Shown: positions 7,852 to 17,099 of the stretch, piece by piece | Layout of the letters: every line of letters begins with the position of its first letter | Numbering within the stretch: position 1 is the first letter of the stretch | DNA from: JACMLD01 sp039916305 | GTDB lineage: Bacteria; Bacteroidota; Bacteroidia; Chitinophagales; Chitinophagaceae | Direction of reading: 5' to 3' | DNA length: 64,000 nucleotides | NCBI GenBank assembly: GCA_039916305.1 | Contig: JBDSLR010000023.1 | Location: 15,948 to 79,947 of the forward strand | Notes under the pieces: generated by a model | Seen by the model: only the letters and a program-made list of their open reading frames with translations | What the model was told of the DNA's origin: nothing | Database searches by the model: none | Translations under genes and position numbers: made by a program

Positions 7852-9858
7852 ATGGCTAAGAAAACAGACAAGAAAAAAAAGAACGCTGATTCATTTGAAT
7901 CTTTATACAAGGGAAGGCTGGATGTTACCCGCTCGGGCATGGGTTATGTAATTGTAGATAAGCTGGATACCGATATTATCGTACGTCCCAATGGATTTAA
8001 TACTGCGTTACATGGCGATACTGTGCGTGTGCGCATTACCGGTGACCAGAATAAAAGCGGCCGCAAACAGGGGGAGGTAGTAGAAGTGTTGGACCGTAAA
8101 CAAACGGAATTCATGGGCCGTATTGATGTGGGCCAGAATTTCGCATTTTTTATTGCAGAAACGGATAAGCCCATGCCGGATATTTATATTCCGCTGGATA
8201 AACTGAATGGCGCCCAGAATGGCGATAAGGTAGTGGTTAAACTGGTAAGCTGGGAAAAAAATAAAAAACCGAATGGGATGGTGCTGGAACTAATGGAAGC
8301 CGGCAACACAAATGATGCAGCCATGAAGGAAATTATTATGGAGAACGGATTCTCCATCAGTTTTAGTGAAGAGGTGCTGGAAGCAGCTGAACGCCTGCCG
8401 GAAACATTGCCGGAAGCAGAAATTAAAAAGAGAAAAGACGTTCGTAATATATTGACGTTTACCATTGACCCGGCAGATGCAAAAGATTTTGATGATGCCA
8501 TTTCTTTCCGGGTATTAAAAGATGGCAATTATGAAATAGGCGTACATATAGCTGATGTAAGCTATTATGTGGAGCCGGAAACAGAGCTGGATAAATCTGC
8601 TTACGAAAGGGCCACTTCTGTTTATTTGCCAGACAGGGTAAACCCCATGCTGCCCGAGCGCATATCCAATGAACTCTGTTCATTGCGGCCCAATGAAGAT
8701 AAGTTTACCTTCTCCGCTATTTTCGAAATAACGCCTAAAGCAGAAGTGAAAGAATACTGGTTGGGTAAAACAGTTATACATTCAGATAAGCGCTTTGCCT
8801 ATGAAGATGTTCAGCAGATCATAGACAGCGGCGAAGGTGAATTGAAAGACGAAATACTTATTTTAAATAACCTGGCCCAGCGTTTCCGCAAGCAACGGTT
8901 TAAAAAAGGGGCTATTAATTTCAGCAGCCAGGAAGTTAGGTTTAAGCTGGATGAAACAGGCAAACCCATTGGTATTGTGATAAAGGAAAGCAAAGAATCG
9001 CACCAGCTGATTGAAGAATTTATGTTGCTGGCCAATAAGGTAGTGGCGGAACATGTGGCCAAAATAAAAGTCAACAAAAAGCCTATTCCTTTTCCTTACC
9101 GGATACATGCCACACCTGATGAAGAGAAGCTGTTGCCCTTTGTAGAGTTTGCAAAAAAATATGGCCATAAGTTTGAAACAAAAACACCCGAAGGCATTGC
9201 GGCTTCCTTTAACCAGATGTTGCTGGATATAGAAGGAAAACCGGAACAGCATGTTTTGCAGCAGCTGGGTATACGCACCATGGCAAAAGCTATTTACACG
9301 TCAGAAAATATTGGGCACTATGGGCTGGGTTTTGCAGACTACACCCATTTTACATCGCCTATTCGCCGGTACCCGGATGTAATGGTGCACCGTATTCTGC
9401 AGGAGATACTGGATGGCGAATTACCCATCGATAAAAAAATGGAAGCCAAATGCCGTCATTGCAGCGAACGGGAACGTGCCGCTATGGATGCAGAACGTGC
9501 TGCAAACAAATACAAGCAGGTGGAGTTTATGCAGGATAAACTGGGTGAAGAATTTGAGGGAGTTATCAGTGGCGTATCCTCTTTTGGTTTTTGGGTAGAA
9601 ACCGTTGCGCATAAATGCGAAGGCCTGGTAAGCATCAACGGCTTGTTTGATTTTGATGATTTCCGCTATGTAGAAACCGATTATTGCCTGGTAGGAAGAA
9701 GAAGCGGCCGCACTTTCAGAATGGGTGATAAAGTAACCATCCGCCTCGTATCTGCTAACCTGGCCAAGCGCCAGCTGGACTATGAATGGGTGGTAGCCCC
9801 AGTAATTGGCATTGATGAGGATACCGATAAAACAAAAAGTAAAAAGAAGAAAAGTTAA
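7852..9858 (+). CDS. rnr: Ribonuclease R
   Basis: Processive 3'-5' exoribonuclease of 668 aa that degrades structured RNA in the cytoplasm. Domain order: a Lys-rich tail (residues 1-12), cold-shock OB domains (about 15-145), the RNB catalytic domain starting near 195 with metal-binding DFDDA at 212-216, and a C-terminal S1 domain (about 560-645) followed by another Lys-rich tail. It is shorter than the E. coli protein, which has longer termini, as is usual in this phylum. Start ATG 7852 is the only reasonable one. It appears to be transcribed alone. Confidence 0.94.
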   Translation: MAKKTDKKKKNADSFESLYKGRLDVTRSGMGYVIVDKLDTDIIVRPNGFNTALHGDTVRVRITGDQNKSGRKQGEVVEVLDRKQTEFMGRIDVGQNFAFFIAETDKPMPDIYIPLDKLNGAQNGDKVVVKLVSWEKNKKPNGMVLELMEAGNTNDAAMKEIIMENGFSISFSEEVLEAAERLPETLPEAEIKKRKDVRNILTFTIDPADAKDFDDAISFRVLKDGNYEIGVHIADVSYYVEPETELDKSAYERATSVYLPDRVNPMLPERISNELCSLRPNEDKFTFSAIFEITPKAEVKEYWLGKTVIHSDKRFAYEDVQQIIDSGEGELKDEILILNNLAQRFRKQRFKKGAINFSSQEVRFKLDETGKPIGIVIKESKESHQLIEEFMLLANKVVAEHVAKIKVNKKPIPFPYRIHATPDEEKLLPFVEFAKKYGHKFETKTPEGIAASFNQMLLDIEGKPEQHVLQQLGIRTMAKAIYTSENIGHYGLGFADYTHFTSPIRRYPDVMVHRILQEILDGELPIDKKMEAKCRHCSERERAAMDAERAANKYKQVEFMQDKLGEEFEGVISGVSSFGFWVETVAHKCEGLVSINGLFDFDDFRYVETDYCLVGRRSGRTFRMGDKVTIRLVSANLAKRQLDYEWVVAPVIGIDEDTDKTKSKKKKS

Positions 9859-9969
9859 TGCGCAAATCTGCGGCATGCAGTAAGTGTGGAATAAATAAAA
9901 TTCTGCAATACGGTATTGTTCCCGAATAGAAGACATCAGACATCAGCAAATCAGACATCCGATATTTGT

Positions 9970-10935
9970 ATGCATTCATTTGAAGAATTATCAGGCTCGT
10001 TTAAAGAGAAATTTGAGGTTGTACATTTTCCGCAAACACCGGCTACGCTATATGATCCCAATAATTATTTTTTAACCATCGGTGGCAAACGGGTACGCCC
10101 GGTGATGTGCCTCATGGGCAACGAATTGTTTGGCGAAATTATCCCCGATACGTATGATGTGGCAACCGCGATAGAATTGTTTCACAATTTTACGCTCATA
10201 CATGATGATATTATGGACAAGGCGCCGCTGCGCCGTGGTATGCAAACCGTACATGAGAAATATGATGCATCAACAGCTTTACTGGCCGGTGATGTAATGC
10301 TGGTGCGGGCGTATGACTATCTCAATAAAATTAAAACAGTTTATATCCACCGCATACTGCACCTGTTTAATAAAACAGCCAAAGAAGTTTGTGAAGGGCA
10401 GCAGCTGGACATGGATTTTGAAAAGCAGGAGGTAGTCAGTATCGGTCAATACCTGCAGATGATTGAATTGAAAACATCAGTATCGCTGGCAGCCAGTTTG
10501 CAATCAGGCGCTATCCTGGGGGGAGCAGGAGAAGGCAACCAGCGTCATCTGTATGAGTTTGGCCGCAACCTCGGCATCGCTTTCCAGGTACAGGATGATT
10601 ACCTGGACGCGTTTGGCGACCCGGAAAAATTTGGTAAGAAAGTGGGTGGCGATATCATTGCCAATAAAAAAACTTTTCTCATGATCCATGCGCTGGAAAT
10701 AGCGCCTGCAGCACAGAAGAAATTGTTGCTGCAGCTGATGAAAGAGAACCCAGATGATAAGATAGCACAGGTGCTGGCTATTTTTACTGCCTGCGGGGTT
10801 GATAAATGGGCTGTTGATCTCAAGGAGAAATATACCAATATTGCTTTTCAGCATTTGGAAGATATACTGGTGATGTCTGCCCGCAAAGAGCCACTCCGCC
10901 AGCTGGCATCGTTCCTGGTAAAACGCGAGTATTAG
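9970..10935 (+). CDS. Polyprenyl (geranylgeranyl-type) diphosphate synthase
   Basis: Trans-isoprenyl diphosphate synthase of 321 aa that condenses isopentenyl diphosphate with an allylic primer. Both aspartate-rich motifs are present: DDIMD at 79-83 and DDYLD at 209-213. The residue five positions before the first motif is Phe (FTLIHDD), which in this family limits the chain to roughly C15-C20, so a farnesyl or geranylgeranyl product is likelier than a long quinone tail; this is inference. ATG 9970 is chosen because the upstream extension encodes only repeat-like spacer DNA. Spacing to rnr is about 110 nt. Confidence 0.88.
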   Translation: MHSFEELSGSFKEKFEVVHFPQTPATLYDPNNYFLTIGGKRVRPVMCLMGNELFGEIIPDTYDVATAIELFHNFTLIHDDIMDKAPLRRGMQTVHEKYDASTALLAGDVMLVRAYDYLNKIKTVYIHRILHLFNKTAKEVCEGQQLDMDFEKQEVVSIGQYLQMIELKTSVSLAASLQSGAILGGAGEGNQRHLYEFGRNLGIAFQVQDDYLDAFGDPEKFGKKVGGDIIANKKTFLMIHALEIAPAAQKKLLLQLMKENPDDKIAQVLAIFTACGVDKWAVDLKEKYTNIAFQHLEDILVMSARKEPLRQLASFLVKREY

Positions 10936-11219
10936 TTACAGCAGGATATTTTCTTATATCATTGCGGCGGCAGTTGAGCTGGCGCCTGCCAGCCAGGCTA
11001 CCAATGGAAGGTTGCCGTTACTACGACAAAGTAGTCCGATAGTGTTTGTGCTTTCGTGAATATATTGGTATACATGCTATTCAATTTCTGTAAGGAGAAA
11101 CCTGATGCTGTTTATTTTGAAGGATGTTCCCAACCCCGGATGTTTCTATACTGAAACCAGCCACCCGCTGTTTTCACACCATCTTTTTTCCCTATCTTAA
11201 ACCCTAAAACCAACACGGC

Positions 11220-13016
11220 ATGTCCAATTCGCTTTTTCGTACAAAAAAGATTGCTTCTATATTGGCAGAAGGATCGGATGACAGTCATGGTGCTGGTGGC
11301 TTAAAACGCGTGCTTACACTCCGTGATCTCACATTCTTTGGAATAGCCGCAATTTTGGGAGCAGGCAGTTTCAGCAGTCTGGGCGGGGCGGTATTTCACG
11401 GTGGACCGGGGGTGGTGGTTTTATTTATTATTACAGCCATTGCCTGCGCGTTTACTGCTTTTTGTTATTCTGAATTTGCCAGCCGTATTCCCGTCGCTGG
11501 CAGCGCTTATACGTATGCGTATGCTTCTTTTGGCGAATTGTTTGCATGGATAATTGGCTGGGCGCTTATCATGGAATATTCAATTGGTAATATTTATGTA
11601 GCCTATAGCTGGAGCGATTATTTCACCTCCTTCCTGGATAAATTGAACGTACATATGCCTGCCTGGTTATGTACCAGCTATATGGAAGTAAAGCATGCTA
11701 TTACAGGCGGAAGCACCTCCGCAGATGTGCTGGATGCATGGAATAGTGCGCCTGTTATTGGCGGTCTGCATATTATTTTTGATTTGCCCGCGCTTATAAT
11801 AAATGCATTGATCACCTACCTCGTATTTCGTGGCATAAAAGAAAGCCGCAATTTCAGCAATGTAATGGTGGTCTTAAAAATGATAGTTGTTGTATTGGTA
11901 ATACTGGTGGGCGGTTATATTATCTTTTCAAACGGGCTTACTATTAACTGGATGCCTGCCAATGATGCAGGTGTAAAATCTTTTATGCCCAATGGTTTTG
12001 GAGGGGTAATGGCGGCGGTGAGCGGTGTTTTCTTTGCATATATTGGCTTCGATGCAGTGAGTGTGCTGGCAGAAGAAAGCAAAAATCCGCAACGCGATTT
12101 ACCAAGGGGTATGATTTTTTCACTGGTTATCTGCACCATCGTATATATATTACTGACCCTGGTATTAACCGGTGCAGTCAACTACAGAAAATTTGAAGGC
12201 GTTGGTGATCCGCTTGCTTTCATTTTTGAAAAACAAAACCTGGATGTAAGCTGGATGCAGTTTTTTGTTTCCATTGCTGCAGTTATTGCCATGACGAGTG
12301 TATTGCTGGTTTTCCAGATGGGCCAGCCGCGCATCTGGATGAGTATGAGCCGCGATGGTCTGCTGCCAACGGTATTTCAAAAAATCCATCCAAAATTTAA
12401 AACCCCGTCGTTCTCCACTATTGTCACGGGCCTGGTAGTGGGTATTCCAATTTTGTTTACAGATAAAACGTTTGTACTGGACTTCACCAGTATCGCCACC
12501 TTGTTTGCATTTGTACTGGTATGTGGTGGGGTGCTATTAATCCCTAAAAAAGAAAAGCAAGCCGGCAAGTTTCATATACCCTATATAAACGGGCAATTTA
12601 TTTTTCCGGCTATAATCATCGGCGCCCTGCTGATTGTTTATTTTTTCAATCACCAGTACCTGCAGGAATTGTTTCATCTTCCATTAACCACAGAGGAAGC
12701 GCAATCGGCTGTTACAGGTATTGATCCAATGAAAACGGAGTTGATTAATAATGCAATTGACAGTGCTGCGGTGGCCAAAGAAACCATCAATATTTCCACT
12801 ATCATATTCTGGGTAGTTTGTCTGGTCGTCAGCATCTTAACTTTTATAAAAAAATATTCATTGATTCCTCTCCTGGGCCTGAGCACCTGCTTATACCTGC
12901 TAACTGGTATGACAGCAAAAAACTGGGCCTGGTTTTCCAGCTGGCTATTACTGGGCCTGGTTGTTTACTTTTTGTACGGGTACAAAAAAAGCAAGCTTGC
13001 GCAGGCGCGTGATTGA
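11220..13016 (+). CDS. APC-superfamily amino acid permease
   Basis: Inner-membrane transporter of 598 aa with about 12 to 14 hydrophobic segments. The conserved first-helix region LTFFGIAAILGAGSFSSLGGAV (an IGAG-like substrate-binding break), GSAYTYAYASFGELFAWIIGW and GFDAVSVLAEESKNPQRDLPRG identify a CAT/YfnA-like cationic amino acid transporter. An insertion of about 45 residues rich in polar residues sits before the last helices (LTTEEAQSAVTGIDPMKTELINN). It stands alone after a 284-nt gap in which I see no gene or clear signal. The amino acid transported cannot be told. Confidence 0.88.
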   Translation: MSNSLFRTKKIASILAEGSDDSHGAGGLKRVLTLRDLTFFGIAAILGAGSFSSLGGAVFHGGPGVVVLFIITAIACAFTAFCYSEFASRIPVAGSAYTYAYASFGELFAWIIGWALIMEYSIGNIYVAYSWSDYFTSFLDKLNVHMPAWLCTSYMEVKHAITGGSTSADVLDAWNSAPVIGGLHIIFDLPALIINALITYLVFRGIKESRNFSNVMVVLKMIVVVLVILVGGYIIFSNGLTINWMPANDAGVKSFMPNGFGGVMAAVSGVFFAYIGFDAVSVLAEESKNPQRDLPRGMIFSLVICTIVYILLTLVLTGAVNYRKFEGVGDPLAFIFEKQNLDVSWMQFFVSIAAVIAMTSVLLVFQMGQPRIWMSMSRDGLLPTVFQKIHPKFKTPSFSTIVTGLVVGIPILFTDKTFVLDFTSIATLFAFVLVCGGVLLIPKKEKQAGKFHIPYINGQFIFPAIIIGALLIVYFFNHQYLQELFHLPLTTEEAQSAVTGIDPMKTELINNAIDSAAVAKETINISTIIFWVVCLVVSILTFIKKYSLIPLLGLSTCLYLLTGMTAKNWAWFSSWLLLGLVVYFLYGYKKSKLAQARD

Positions 13017-13157
13017 TTAACCGGGTGCCTGGAAATTTTGAGCACGTAATAACAAATACGTAAAATAAAAATTGACTTTATATTAGAGCGGATATCTATG
13101 TATTTTTGCCTGGGATATATTTTGTTAACACTACAATTCCCATTTGGGGTCAGGGGT

Positions 13158-14177
13158 ATGAAATTTGAAATTGGCGATAAGGTAACGGTACTGCATTCTA
13201 ATGAAGACGGAGAGGTAATTGACATTATAAATGATAAAATGGTGATGGTGGAAGTAAGGGGCGTAAAATTTCCTGCTTATACAGATCAGCTTGATTTCCC
13301 TTACTTTAAACAATTCACACAGAAGAAAACACTCCCTGAAAAAAAGCCCAAAACTTATATTGACCAGGTTCCCAAAGAAAGAATAAAAACAGCCACTGCC
13401 AAATACCCGACAGGCGTGTGGCTGATGTTTTTGCCCAAATTTGAAACTGATGAATTTGGCGATGATATTGTTGACCTGCTGAAAGTGCACCTTATCAATG
13501 GCAATGAAACCGGGTATGGGTTCCACTACAAAGTGAGCTATGCCGGGGAAACCGGTTTTGATTTAAAGAATGAATTGTTTGTTAATCAGGATTTTTACCT
13601 GCACGACATTCCGTTTGATAACCTCAACGATAACCCTACTTTTTCATGTGAGTTTACGCTGGTTAACCCCGACAATGCAAAAGCGGAATATTATGAAACA
13701 TCGTTGAAACTAAAGGCCCAGCAATTATTTAAAAAAATTGAGGAGATAAAACTGAAAGGTGAGCCTACGTTTTCTTACAAGCTTTTTGACGTATATCCTG
13801 CAAGGCAGGAGGAAAAAATGGACATGGCTGTTTTATCAGCTGCCGGTTATAAGGTGTATGAGGCTTCTAAGGCCAGGCAGCATTTACCGCCTGCGAGGTC
13901 TGTTGTGGATCTGCACATAGAAAAGATAATGGATGACTGGAAACGGCTCAGTAATTTTGAAATACTTACGCTGCAGTTAAAAGAGTTTGAAAAATATTAT
14001 GACCTGGCATTGGCGCATCGCCAGTCGTCAATCATATTTATACACGGACTGGGTACCGGCAAATTACGCGACGAAGTGCATGAACAACTTCGACTGAAAA
14101 AAGAAGTGAAATATTTTGTAAACCAGTACAATGCTGCTTACGGTTACGGCGCAACAGAGGTTTTTTTACAATACTAG
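13158..14177 (+). CDS. DUF2027 protein with C-terminal Smr domain
   Basis: Protein of 339 aa. An N-terminal SH3-like strand region (FEIGDKVTVLHSNEDGEVIDI) resembles the KOW/DUF2027 module, and the C-terminal roughly 80 residues form a Smr domain with VDLHIEKI and the HGLGTGKLRDEVHEQL motif (family HGxGxGxLR). Smr domains are DNA or RNA nucleases found in MutS2 and stand-alone proteins; recent work links them to ribosome rescue. The usual LDxH motif appears as VDLH. Start ATG 13158 is chosen as the family N-terminus. Role here unknown, probably nucleic-acid related. Confidence 0.82.
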   Translation: MKFEIGDKVTVLHSNEDGEVIDIINDKMVMVEVRGVKFPAYTDQLDFPYFKQFTQKKTLPEKKPKTYIDQVPKERIKTATAKYPTGVWLMFLPKFETDEFGDDIVDLLKVHLINGNETGYGFHYKVSYAGETGFDLKNELFVNQDFYLHDIPFDNLNDNPTFSCEFTLVNPDNAKAEYYETSLKLKAQQLFKKIEEIKLKGEPTFSYKLFDVYPARQEEKMDMAVLSAAGYKVYEASKARQHLPPARSVVDLHIEKIMDDWKRLSNFEILTLQLKEFEKYYDLALAHRQSSIIFIHGLGTGKLRDEVHEQLRLKKEVKYFVNQYNAAYGYGATEVFLQY

Positions 14178-14250
14178 AACTATGGATGCACGGCAATGAC
14201 GTTCAGCTCCAGGCCACCAATCAACTGGCCAACCAATCAACCAATAAACT

Positions 14251-14258
14251 TACCTTTG
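14251..14258 (+). promoter_or_regulatory. -7 box of the rnpB promoter
   Basis: TACCTTTG, an exact match to the Bacteroidota -7 consensus TAnnTTTG, ends 2 nt before the first base of the P1 helix of RNase P RNA. This fits transcription starting at the mature 5' end. The -33 element is weak (CTGG at 14225-14228). Confidence 0.55.
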
Positions 14259-14260
14259 CC

Positions 14261-14623
14261 GTAACTACCAACCGAGCTATCGATCTTATGGTAACATAGG
14301 GTAGGAAAGTCCGGACAGCAAAGGACAATGCACCGGTTAAGCGCCGGGTCCCAATTGAAAGAGCGGGAACAGAAAGTGCCACAGAAAATAACTGTCCTGG
14401 TTCTACGAACCGGGATGAGGGTGAAAACGTAGGGTAAGAGCCTACGTCCCGGCATGGTAACATGCCGGGAGGGTAAACCTTGCATGCTGTAATGCCACGT
14501 ATACCAGCGCCTGAGGGCTGTTCGCCCGATGCTGGAGGGTAGGCAGCAAGATCCCTGCAGTAATGCAGGGGCCAGATAAATGATAGTTTAGAAACAAAAT
14601 CCGGCTTATGAGTTGGTAGTTAT
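14261..14623 (+). ncRNA. rnpB: RNase P RNA (catalytic subunit)
   Basis: The RNA of about 360 nt that cleaves 5' leaders from pre-tRNAs. The conserved CR I block TAGGAAAGTCCGGACA lies at about 14302-14317, the AGGGTGAAAACGTAGGGTAAGAG region in the middle, and the CR V-type AGATAAATGATAG at the 3' side (about 14574-14586), followed by the ACAAAATCCGGCTTATGAG tail. Ends were set by the P1 helix: AACTACCAAC at 14263-14272 pairs perfectly with GTTGGTAGTT at 14612-14621. A type A fold is expected. No protein-coding frame runs through it. The 3' end is partly duplicated just downstream. Confidence 0.95.
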
Positions 14624-14780
14624 TTTACTAAGAGTGGCTAAGGGAACAGGGAGAAAAGCAGGTTTATGAATATACTTCTGCTGCTTGTTGTGCTTTTATG
14701 CTTTTTTATATATGTCCTGATAAACTCCGGCTTATGAGTGAGGAGTAATATAGTTAAGAGAATAGGGAGAAAGGGGTTGA
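14590..14780 (+). repeat. Degenerate tandem duplication of the rnpB 3' end
   Basis: The block at 14600-14613 (TCCGGCTTATGAGT) recurs exactly at 14726-14739, an offset of 126 nt. Similarity continues through TAAGAG and AGGGAGAAA to weaker matches (TTCTG..CTT...GCT followed by a T run). The first copy is part of rnpB; the second is a decayed partial copy downstream. No mobile-element gene is nearby. Confidence 0.6.
14666..14737 (+). CDS. Possible 23-aa hydrophobic micropeptide
   Basis: An ATG-started frame of 23 codons encodes MNILLLLVVLLCFFIYVLIN plus SGL, almost one transmembrane helix. GGGAGA lies about 15 nt upstream and CAGG about 4 nt before the start. Its stop codon lies inside the second copy of the rnpB-tail repeat. 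It could be a type I toxin-like peptide or a chance frame in AT-rich DNA. There is no homology evidence, so this is a weak call. Confidence 0.2.
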   Translation: MNILLLLVVLLCFFIYVLINSGL

Positions 14781-14873
14781 TTTAAAATTTCTGTTACTTC
14801 ATGCTCTTTTTTTTACGCACACTAATCAGCAAGGAAGTTTTTTATAGCAACGATGCGCTTTTCTCCATATTTC

Positions 14874-15806
14874 TTAGCCCTTCCGGTATAAATTGCCAAG
14901 ATAGCCGCCGGCTTCCATCATCCACGCAATGCCAAGGTGAACCATAATACCTCCCAGGATTGATTGCGTTCTGTATGCAATGATGCCCAGCAGCATACCA
15001 CCAAAAAACGAAGAAATGCATTCAAATAATGGCTTGCCAAAATGAATGCTGCAGTAGAAAACCGCCATGGGTAAAACAGCGTCGGCACCCACATACCTTA
15101 CAAAAGCAAACACCAGGAACCCGCGAAAAAAAAGTTCTATGGTAATAAAATCAATGCCGTAAGACAGTTCATAGAGCGATTTATACAACCAGGAATGCTT
15201 TGTTATTCCTTCTATAAAAGCAACCTGCTTTAGTTTGGGATAAGTGTGCAAAAAATCGGCCTGGGTGGAAGCAAAAGCTATCAGCGGCACCATAATAAGC
15301 AACATCAGCGCATAAGGCTGCCAATTAAAATTTTTAGTAGTCAGTCCCCAGAACGAAGGCTGGCTTTTCTGAAACCACCACAATAACAGCAATGGTATAA
15401 CAACCAGCAATAACCGCGAAGGAAGATTGATGATGATGGCGTAATATCTTCTCCAGCTATCATTTTCTGTGCCGGCTACCCACTGTGTCAATCCGCTAAA
15501 ACTTACTTTTAGGGCAAAGATGGCGGGCGCAAGAAACAATAAAAGCCAGAATTGCGGCTGACTGGCCGCCTGTTTATGCTTTGTAAAAACCAAAACAAGA
15601 AAAGGAATAATAAATGCAATAGCATATACACTGCAGAAGCCAAGAAATTTTCCCCAGCGCGAATGGATATTGTATAACCACTTAGTCTCTATACCAAACC
15701 GGTAATTTAATATTAGAAAAATGCCGGCAAAGCAAGCAAAAAATGCAAGCAGCCATTTATCGGTATTCCTGAAATAATCCTGCAGGTATGAAAAAATGAG
15801 GTTCAT
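14874..15806 (-). CDS. CPBP family intramembrane metalloprotease (Abi/CAAX-like)
   Basis: Membrane protein of 310 aa with about eight hydrophobic helices and a C-terminal CPBP (Rce1-like) domain. The three motifs appear as IELFFRG (usual EExxxR), FYCSIHFG (FxxxH) and MVHLGIAW (HxxxN/B). The first Glu of the first motif is Ile, which may reduce or abolish protease activity. It lies 5 nt downstream of plsX on the same strand, in the place where fabH often sits, so it is probably the last gene of the yceD-rpmF-plsX operon. Substrate unknown. Confidence 0.8.
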   Translation of the reverse strand: MNLIFSYLQDYFRNTDKWLLAFFACFAGIFLILNYRFGIETKWLYNIHSRWGKFLGFCSVYAIAFIIPFLVLVFTKHKQAASQPQFWLLLFLAPAIFALKVSFSGLTQWVAGTENDSWRRYYAIIINLPSRLLLVVIPLLLLWWFQKSQPSFWGLTTKNFNWQPYALMLLIMVPLIAFASTQADFLHTYPKLKQVAFIEGITKHSWLYKSLYELSYGIDFITIELFFRGFLVFAFVRYVGADAVLPMAVFYCSIHFGKPLFECISSFFGGMLLGIIAYRTQSILGGIMVHLGIAWMMEAGGYLGNLYRKG

Positions 15807-15811
15807 GTGTT

Positions 15812-16765
15812 TCAGGCGTTGATAATGCCCGTAAAGGAAGCTTTGATCTTTGCCATCAGGTCGGTCTCAATCATTTTGGCAGCCAATGCAATCATATTTT
15901 TAAATGCATTGCTTTTTGAAATGCCATGACCAATGATAACGGGTTTGGCTACGCCCAGCACAGGAGTTCCACCATAGTATTCAAAATTAAAGCGCTGTAA
16001 AAATTCATGCTCAATTTCTTTAGCATGCGTAATATCATAAATAGATTCAGCCATTTTAAGCACCACATTGCCTGTAAATCCTTCACATACTATTACGTCG
16101 GCTCTGTCCAGCAATATATCACGGCCTTCAACATTGCCAATAAAGTTAATTTGCGTGTTTTGTTTAAGCAGGGGATAGGTGGCCTGTGCCAGTATATTTC
16201 CTTTACTTTCTTCTTCGCCTACGTTCAGCAAAGCCACCCTTGGGTTATCAATACCCAGTATATGTTGTGCGTACAAAGATCCCAGCAGTGCAAACTGGTT
16301 GAGGTTTTCCGGCTTGCAATCTGCGTTAAGGCCCACATCCAGTAGTATACCGGTCTTGCCATTTTCTTTGGGCATTACAGAAGATATGGTTGGGCGAACA
16401 ACTCCTTCAATTACTTTAATGCTGAACATTGCGCCTACCAGCATAGCGCCGGTATTGCCTGCGCTTATAAAAGCGTCAATTTTATGGGAAGCAAGGTAAT
16501 GGAAGCCAATGGCGATGGAAGATTGCTGCTTTTCTCTGAGCGCTTTGGTGGGATGTTCCTGCATGTCAATCACCTGTGGGGCATGCACTATTTTCACGCT
16601 GGCAGCGGCAATGCCATGTTCGGCCAGCAATGGTGTAAGCTGCGGCTCATCTCCAAATAAAAACAAGTTGCAATCCTGCGGTTGTTCAGACAGATACAGA
16701 CGGATGCCCCTGACCGCTTCAAGCGGAGCAAAATCGCCACCCATCATATCTAAACCAATATTCAT
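15812..16765 (-). CDS. plsX: Phosphate acyltransferase PlsX
   Basis: Peripheral membrane enzyme of 317 aa that makes acyl-phosphate from acyl-ACP, the first step of phosphatidic acid synthesis in the PlsX/PlsY pathway. N-terminal MNIGLDMMGGDFAP and later SAGNTGAM, LLDVGLNADCKPENLNQFA and GFTGNVVLKMAE are PlsX blocks. ATG 16765 is preferred over a start eight codons upstream because it begins exactly at the family N-terminus. It follows rpmF by 84 nt, in the widely conserved yceD-rpmF-plsX order. Confidence 0.94.
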   Translation of the reverse strand: MNIGLDMMGGDFAPLEAVRGIRLYLSEQPQDCNLFLFGDEPQLTPLLAEHGIAAASVKIVHAPQVIDMQEHPTKALREKQQSSIAIGFHYLASHKIDAFISAGNTGAMLVGAMFSIKVIEGVVRPTISSVMPKENGKTGILLDVGLNADCKPENLNQFALLGSLYAQHILGIDNPRVALLNVGEEESKGNILAQATYPLLKQNTQINFIGNVEGRDILLDRADVIVCEGFTGNVVLKMAESIYDITHAKEIEHEFLQRFNFEYYGGTPVLGVAKPVIIGHGISKSNAFKNMIALAAKMIETDLMAKIKASFTGIINA

Positions 16766-16849
16766 AGTGACTGCAAAAAAAAATTCCAATATTCAAAGGT
16801 TACAGGTAACTAAACCACTGAATGCCGGAATCTGGTAATTATTTAAAAT

Positions 16850-17041
16850 CTATTTTACAGGAGCTTGTTCAGCTACTACTTTTCCTTTGTAGTACAACTT
16901 ACCTTCACTTACATGTGCGCGGTGGCGAACATGTATTTCACCTGTAGTGCTGTCTTTACTCAGCGTAATAGAACTTGCCTTGTAGTGTGTTCTTCTTTTA
17001 GCACTACGCTGCTGAGAATGTCGTCTTTTGGGATTTGGCAT
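16850..17041 (-). CDS. rpmF: Ribosomal protein bL32
   Basis: Large-subunit protein of 63 aa. The N-terminal MPNPKRRHSQQRSAKRRTHYK is the classic bL32 start. The protein lacks the four zinc-binding cysteines, so it is the zinc-independent form. It lies between yceD and plsX with 58 nt and 84 nt gaps, in the conserved order, and is probably driven from the promoter upstream of yceD. Confidence 0.96.
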   Translation of the reverse strand: MPNPKRRHSQQRSAKRRTHYKASSITLSKDSTTGEIHVRHRAHVSEGKLYYKGKVVAEQAPVK

Positions 17042-17099
17042 GACTCTCTGTTTATTGTAATCAAAAAATGTTTGTTATCTGTATAAAAGCATTGCAGCT

